Source of the DNA: JBGSLA01 sp041740935
GTDB taxonomy: Bacteria; Desulfobacterota; Desulfobaccia; Desulfobaccales; 0-14-0-80-60-11
Direction of reading: 5' to 3'
Length of the DNA stretch: 16,610 nt
Assembly (NCBI GenBank): GCA_041740935.1
Contig: JBGSLA010000040.1
Span: forward strand, 1 to 16,610
This document shows positions 13,315 to 16,610 of the stretch, in pieces (within the stretch, counting starts at the first letter, position 1; each line of letters starts with the position of its first letter). The position numbers and the translations under genes are program-made. The notes under the pieces are model-generated. The model had not been told where the DNA came from. It saw nothing but the letters and a program-made list of their open reading frames with translations, and made no database searches.

Positions 13315-15222
13315 TTATTCCCTGAAGTGGGAAGCCTCATACATGTTCAGCAGGCGGTATAAGGTCGGGCGGGAGATGCCCAGCAGGCGGGCGGCCTTGG
13401 CCTTGTTGCCGTCGGTCCGGGCCAGGGCGGCCTCCAGGTCTTGAAGGCCGGGGGTCTTTTTCTCCGGGGACGCGGCGGCGCCTAAGCCCACCTCCCGGAT
13501 GTCGGAGGGCAGGTCATCCGGGGTGAGGGTGGAGCCTTGGCACTGCACAAAGGCGTGCTCCAGGACGTGTTTCAGTTCCCGGACATTTCCCGGCCAGGAA
13601 TAATTTCGGAAAATTTCCCATACCTTAGGCAGTAGGCCCTCCACCTGTTTTTTGTAGGTCTGGTTGAAGGTATGGCAAAAATGCTCGATCAACAGCGGCA
13701 GATCATCCAGCCGCTCGCTCAACGGCGGCAGGGTCACTTCGAACACTTTCAGGCGAAAGAACAGGTCCTCCCGAAACAGCCCCTGTTTGACCATCCTGCG
13801 CAAATCCCGGTTGGTGGCCGCCACAATCCGCACCTCCGCCTTGCGGGTAATGGATTCCCCCACCCGCTCAAAGCACTTGTCTTCAATGAAGCGCAGGAGC
13901 TTCACCTGGGTTTTCAGGGAGATATCGCCGATTTCGTCGAGGAAGATGGTGCCCCCCTGGGCGGTTTGAAAACGGCCCGCGGCGTTTTTGTGGGCCCCGG
14001 TGAAGGCCCCCTTGACGTGGCCGAACAGTTCGCTCTCCAACAGATTGTCCGCCAGGGCCGAGCAGTTCACCTTGACCAGGGGCTTGTGCCGGCGCGGGCC
14101 GCCGTAATGAAGGGCCGAGGCCGCCAGGTCTTTGCCGGTGCCGGTTTTGCCGCTGATCAACACGGTGGTGTCGGTGGGCAGCAAATCATCCAGAAACTTA
14201 TACACCCTCTGCATGGGCTGGCTTTTACCGATGAGGTTGAAGGCGCGATAGCGCTCGCTTAAGTCTTCGGCGCTGGGGACCTCCCGGGTGACGTCCCGGA
14301 TGACCAGCACCACCCCGATGCGCTGATCTTCGTGGTCCCGAAGGGGGGCCCGGGTCAGGGACACCACCTGGTGGGGCCGGTCCAGGCGCCGGCATTCCTG
14401 ATAATGTTCAGCCACCTGATCCCCGACGTGTTCCAAATCATGCAATGACTCAAAGCACTTGTGGGAGCAATTTTTCACCACCTGGAGAAAACTTTGTCCC
14501 AGGGATTTTTTCGGGTCCAAGCCACAAATGGTGCGGGTCGCCTCATTGATGGCCAGGATATTCAGGTCGGTGTCCAGGGTGATGACCGCATCCTTGACGC
14601 TCTGAAAAATCGCCTCCAGATGATGGTTATAGCGCTTTTTTTCCGCGGCCCGGAGTTTCTCCAGGGTTTCCATGAGCAGGGCGTTGCTGATGGCCACGGC
14701 CGCCTGGGACCCCAAGGCCAACACCAGGTCCTCCTGAGCCGGGGGAAAGGGAATAACCCGACCCTGGCTGTCCTGGGCATTAATCAATTCCAAAACCCCC
14801 ACCACTTCACCTTTCAGGTCTTTCAGAGGCACTGCCAAAAGAGATTGGGTGCGATATTGATTGCGCAGGTCAAAGGATGGGTTGAAACGGAAAGGGAGAT
14901 CAACTGAGAGCTGATATACATTGGGAATATTGAGGGTGGCCCCGGTGAGCGCCACATAACCCGCGATGCTTGATTCATTGATATTTACTTTATATGGCTT
15001 AAACAATGAGGAATCTTTTCCCTGCTGCTTTTTCAGTGTTTCATTTTGGGCTATTTCAAATTGGAGACTGTCTCCATCTTTCAAATAGAGGCTGCCACCG
15101 TCCGCATTGAAAAATGTTCTTAATTCAAAAACAATTTTTTCCAAGAGTCGGTTGAGATTGGTTTCACTGGAAAGGTTAATAGATATATCAATCAACTTAT
15201 AGACTAAAGATTCCCTGTCCAT
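13315..15222 (-). CDS. Sigma54-dependent transcriptional activator (GAF-PAS-AAA+-Fis HTH)
   Basis: This 635-aa cytoplasmic regulator has a GAF domain (about 15-185), a PAS domain (about 200-315), an AAA+ domain (about 330-560) and a Fis-type helix-turn-helix (606-626, ARLLGISRPTLYRLL). Walker A is GKTGTGKD (358-365; Glu is usual at 359), the sigma54-contact loop GAFTGA is intact (405-410), Walker B is IFLDE (426-430), and arginine-finger residues are in REDLFFRL (484-491). It should therefore open sigma54 promoters. There is no receiver domain, so it senses a ligand or redox state through GAF/PAS rather than a partner kinase. The PAS carries C233, C252, C256 and C277. A weak AGGA precedes the ATG. 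Neighbouring -24/-12 sites suggest local targets. Confidence 0.93.
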   Translation of the reverse strand: MDRESLVYKLIDISINLSSETNLNRLLEKIVFELRTFFNADGGSLYLKDGDSLQFEIAQNETLKKQQGKDSSLFKPYKVNINESSIAGYVALTGATLNIPNVYQLSVDLPFRFNPSFDLRNQYRTQSLLAVPLKDLKGEVVGVLELINAQDSQGRVIPFPPAQEDLVLALGSQAAVAISNALLMETLEKLRAAEKKRYNHHLEAIFQSVKDAVITLDTDLNILAINEATRTICGLDPKKSLGQSFLQVVKNCSHKCFESLHDLEHVGDQVAEHYQECRRLDRPHQVVSLTRAPLRDHEDQRIGVVLVIRDVTREVPSAEDLSERYRAFNLIGKSQPMQRVYKFLDDLLPTDTTVLISGKTGTGKDLAASALHYGGPRRHKPLVKVNCSALADNLLESELFGHVKGAFTGAHKNAAGRFQTAQGGTIFLDEIGDISLKTQVKLLRFIEDKCFERVGESITRKAEVRIVAATNRDLRRMVKQGLFREDLFFRLKVFEVTLPPLSERLDDLPLLIEHFCHTFNQTYKKQVEGLLPKVWEIFRNYSWPGNVRELKHVLEHAFVQCQGSTLTPDDLPSDIREVGLGAAASPEKKTPGLQDLEAALARTDGNKAKAARLLGISRPTLYRLLNMYEASHFRE

Positions 15223-15297
15223 ATATATGTCCTATGGCAAAAATTTATATTTCTATTTTAAAGGTCTTTTTTTATTTATTCCATATAAAAATTACTT

Positions 15298-15315
15298 TTG
15301 GAATATTTTTTGCAT
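15298..15315 (+). promoter_or_regulatory. Candidate sigma54 (-24/-12) promoter for the response regulator
   Basis: TTGGAATATTTTTTGCAT has GG at 15300-15301 and GC at 15312-15313, exactly ten bases apart, with a perfect TTGCA -12 element. The -24 side keeps only TGG and one A of TGGCACG. It lies in the AT-rich gap divergent from the sigma54 activator gene and would start transcription near 15325, leaving a leader of about 160 bases. Confidence 0.5.
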
Positions 15316-15325
15316 CATTTTGTAG

Positions 15326-15484
15326 ATGTCACTCCGGAGATCCTGACGGCCAATCCCCAGGGGGGTGCTTTGCCGGGACAGGGCGACCCGGAGGCTTAAG
15401 GCAGAGGCTTCTTCAACCCCAAAGGGGCAGCCCCAAGGCCCCGGGGCACATCTTCCCAAGAGAGCGGGACGCGGTTGAACAGTC
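15326..15484 (+). other. GC-rich leader with several short hairpins
   Basis: Between the candidate promoter and the response regulator ATG are CCGGG-ACAGGGCGA-CCCGG (about 15372-15391), CCCC-AAA-GGGG (about 15418-15427) and GCCCC...GGGGC (about 15430-15447), plus a direct GAGGCTT repeat. A structured 5' leader is possible. I do not recognise a known riboswitch. Confidence 0.3.
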
Positions 15485-16138
15485 ATGGGTATTCGTATAA
15501 TTATCGCTGACGACCATCAAATCATGCGGCAAGGTCTGAGAACTCTGTTGGAGAAAGAGCCCGGCATGGAGGTAGTAGCCGAGGCCTCCACCGGGCGGGA
15601 AACCATTTCCCTGGTGAGGGAGTTCCTGCCCCAGGCGGTTATCATGGATGTGGAGATGCCGGACATAAACGGCGTGGATGCCTGCCGGGAGATTCTGGAG
15701 GAGTTTCCCCAGATCAAGATCATCGCCCTTTCCATGCATGCAGATCGCCGCTTTGTGGTGAACATGCTCCGGGCCGGGGCCCAGGGCTATCTCCTCAAAG
15801 ATTGCGCCTTCGAGGAACTGGTCCAGGCCCTGCGCCTGGCCATGGACAACCGGACCTATCTGAGCCCGGGGGTGGCCGAGGTCGTGGTCAAAGACTACGC
15901 CAGACCCCAGCCCGCCCCCAGTCTGGCTGAGTGTCCCGAACTCACCAACCGGGAACGGGAGATTTTGCAGCTCATGTCCGAGGGCAAACGCTCCAGCCAG
16001 ATTGCCGGTCTGCTGAGCATCAGCGTCAAAACCGTGGACACCCACCGGCAGCAAATCATGCACAAGCTGGGCACCCGCAGCGTCGCGGACCTCACCAAGT
16101 ACGCCATCCGGGAAGGGCTGACCTCCCTGGACGGCTGA
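15485..16138 (+). CDS. NarL/FixJ-family two-component response regulator
   Basis: This 217-aa protein has an N-terminal receiver domain (1-120) with acidic residues D9-D10, phospho-acceptor D55 (IMDVEMPD), S83 and K105. After a short linker comes a LuxR/NarL helix-turn-helix (about 151-212; LTNREREILQLMSEG, then SISVKTVDTHRQQIMHKL). It binds DNA once phosphorylated by a histidine kinase. No kinase gene is in the window, so it is an orphan here; the partner may be unlinked. The ribosome site before ATG 15485 is weak. Its position divergent from the sigma54 activator, behind a -24/-12 match, suggests the activator controls it. Confidence 0.93.
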   Translation: MGIRIIIADDHQIMRQGLRTLLEKEPGMEVVAEASTGRETISLVREFLPQAVIMDVEMPDINGVDACREILEEFPQIKIIALSMHADRRFVVNMLRAGAQGYLLKDCAFEELVQALRLAMDNRTYLSPGVAEVVVKDYARPQPAPSLAECPELTNREREILQLMSEGKRSSQIAGLLSISVKTVDTHRQQIMHKLGTRSVADLTKYAIREGLTSLDG

Positions 16139-16170
16139 GTGGTGCGCCCCCTCAGCTCACCGTAATCTTT

Positions 16171-16191
16171 CCGGGGGCGAGAGCCCTCCGG
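16171..16191. terminator. Possible hairpin terminator between convergent genes
   Basis: CCGG-GGGC, a GAGA tetraloop, then GCCC-(T)-CCGG form an 8-bp stem with one bulged base, 33 bp after the response regulator stop and facing the PEP-utilising gene. No T tract follows, so termination is uncertain. Confidence 0.35.
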
Positions 16192-16238
16192 GCGGCCTAG
16201 GACCTGACCCGGCCTGGGGTTCCACAACCGGGGCACGA

Positions 16239-16610
16239 TTATCCCACGATGACGATTCCCAGGTAGCCGTCCACCGTCACTTTTTCGCCCGGGGGGATGC
16301 GGGCGGTGGCCCGGGGCACGCCGGTGACGCAGGGAATGCCGTATTCCCGGGCGATGATGGAGCCGTGGATCAACATGCCGCCCCGGCGCTCCACGATGCC
16401 CGCGGCCAGGGGCGCCACAAAGGTCATGCCGGGGTCCAGGGCGTCGCACACCAGGATATCCCCCGTCTTAAAGCCGAAAAGATCCGCAATCTCCCCGATG
16501 ATGCGGGCCGGGCCCTGGGCCAGTCCGGGGCTGGCCGGCTGCCCCACCAACTGCCTGGCCCTGGGGTGGGCAAAGCCCGCCAGGGTTTGGCCGGCCGGCT
16601 GCGGCCGGGG
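16239..16610 (-). CDS. PEP-utilising enzyme, C-terminal mobile (phosphohistidine) domain; 5' end outside window
   Basis: The frame is open to the right edge, so only the last 123 residues are present. They form the PEP-utilisers mobile domain. LVGQPASPGLAQGPARII opens the domain, ILVCDALDPGMTFVAPLAAG follows, and the swinging-histidine segment reads GGMLIHGSIIAREYGIPCV. In pyruvate phosphate dikinase and PEP synthase relatives this His carries the phosphate between sites; here the usual T/S-H-A-A is replaced by I-H-G-S. The chain ends DGYLGIVIVG. Because the domain is at the C-terminus, this fits the PEP synthase-like/rifampin phosphotransferase-like layout rather than classical PpsA. The exact enzyme cannot be named from this fragment. 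Confidence 0.85.
   Translation of the reverse strand, partial: PRPQPAGQTLAGFAHPRARQLVGQPASPGLAQGPARIIGEIADLFGFKTGDILVCDALDPGMTFVAPLAAGIVERRGGMLIHGSIIAREYGIPCVTGVPRATARIPPGEKVTVDGYLGIVIVG

Noticed and set aside
15370..15410. ACAGGGCGACC, which resembles part of the c-di-GMP-I riboswitch
   Set aside because: The rest of the conserved core (GGACGCAAAGCCUCC order and tetraloop receptor) is not present.
15413..16063. A 216-codon minus-strand frame opposite the response regulator
   Set aside because: The response regulator has all conserved residues; the antisense product has no recognisable motif.

Overview
This 16.6 kb, GC-rich window looks like chromosomal DNA from an anaerobic or microaerobic deltaproteobacterial-type organism (Desulfobacterota, possibly related to Desulfobacca or Syntrophobacter). 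That placement is an inference. It rests on a Wolinella-type fumarate reductase iron-sulfur subunit, a GAF-PAS sigma54 activator, the GC-rich codon bias, and many small GC-rich palindromic repeats between genes. I see no rRNA, tRNA, CRISPR array, insertion sequence, integrase or phage gene.

Layout. 1-1169 (+): a long palindrome, then frdB and a small unknown gene. A bidirectional terminator separates these from a convergent exported TlpA/ResA-type thioredoxin (1234-1737, -). 1995-3878 (+): a flavodoxin-fold FMN reductase, a FlK-type hotdog thioesterase, and an unknown protein that may start at a CTG codon overlapping the thioesterase stop. 3879-4593 is mostly non-coding. It holds a zinc-ribbon gene broken by an in-frame TGA, a set of hairpin repeats, and two arrays of a 7-bp repeat in inverted orientation. 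4594-5802 (+): rpoZ and a DRG/Obg-like GTPase with a TGS domain, 12 bp apart. 6055-8975 (-): a small membrane-anchored protein, a SulP anion transporter with a STAS domain, and a DUF1345 membrane protein. 9286-11736 (-): an AapJ-like amino-acid-binding protein without its permease, and an SLC13/ArsB/NhaD-type permease frameshifted at a G-tract. 11995-16138: an HD-domain protein (-), a GAF-PAS-AAA+-Fis sigma54 activator (-), and a divergent NarL/FixJ response regulator (+). The right edge has the C-terminal end of a PEP-utilising enzyme (-).

How the genes may work together. Most of the window is housekeeping and transport genes in short operons. The most coherent regulatory unit is 12.9-16.1 kb. 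A good -24/-12 (sigma54) promoter match lies upstream of the response regulator. A weaker one, with clustered dyads above it, lies upstream of the HD gene. The sigma54 activator is encoded between them, so all three genes may form one local sigma54 circuit. This is inferred from sequence only.

Most worth checking: the TGA-interrupted zinc ribbon (nonsense mutation, sequencing error or selenocysteine), the frameshifted permease, the sigma54 circuit, and the paired inverted heptamer arrays.
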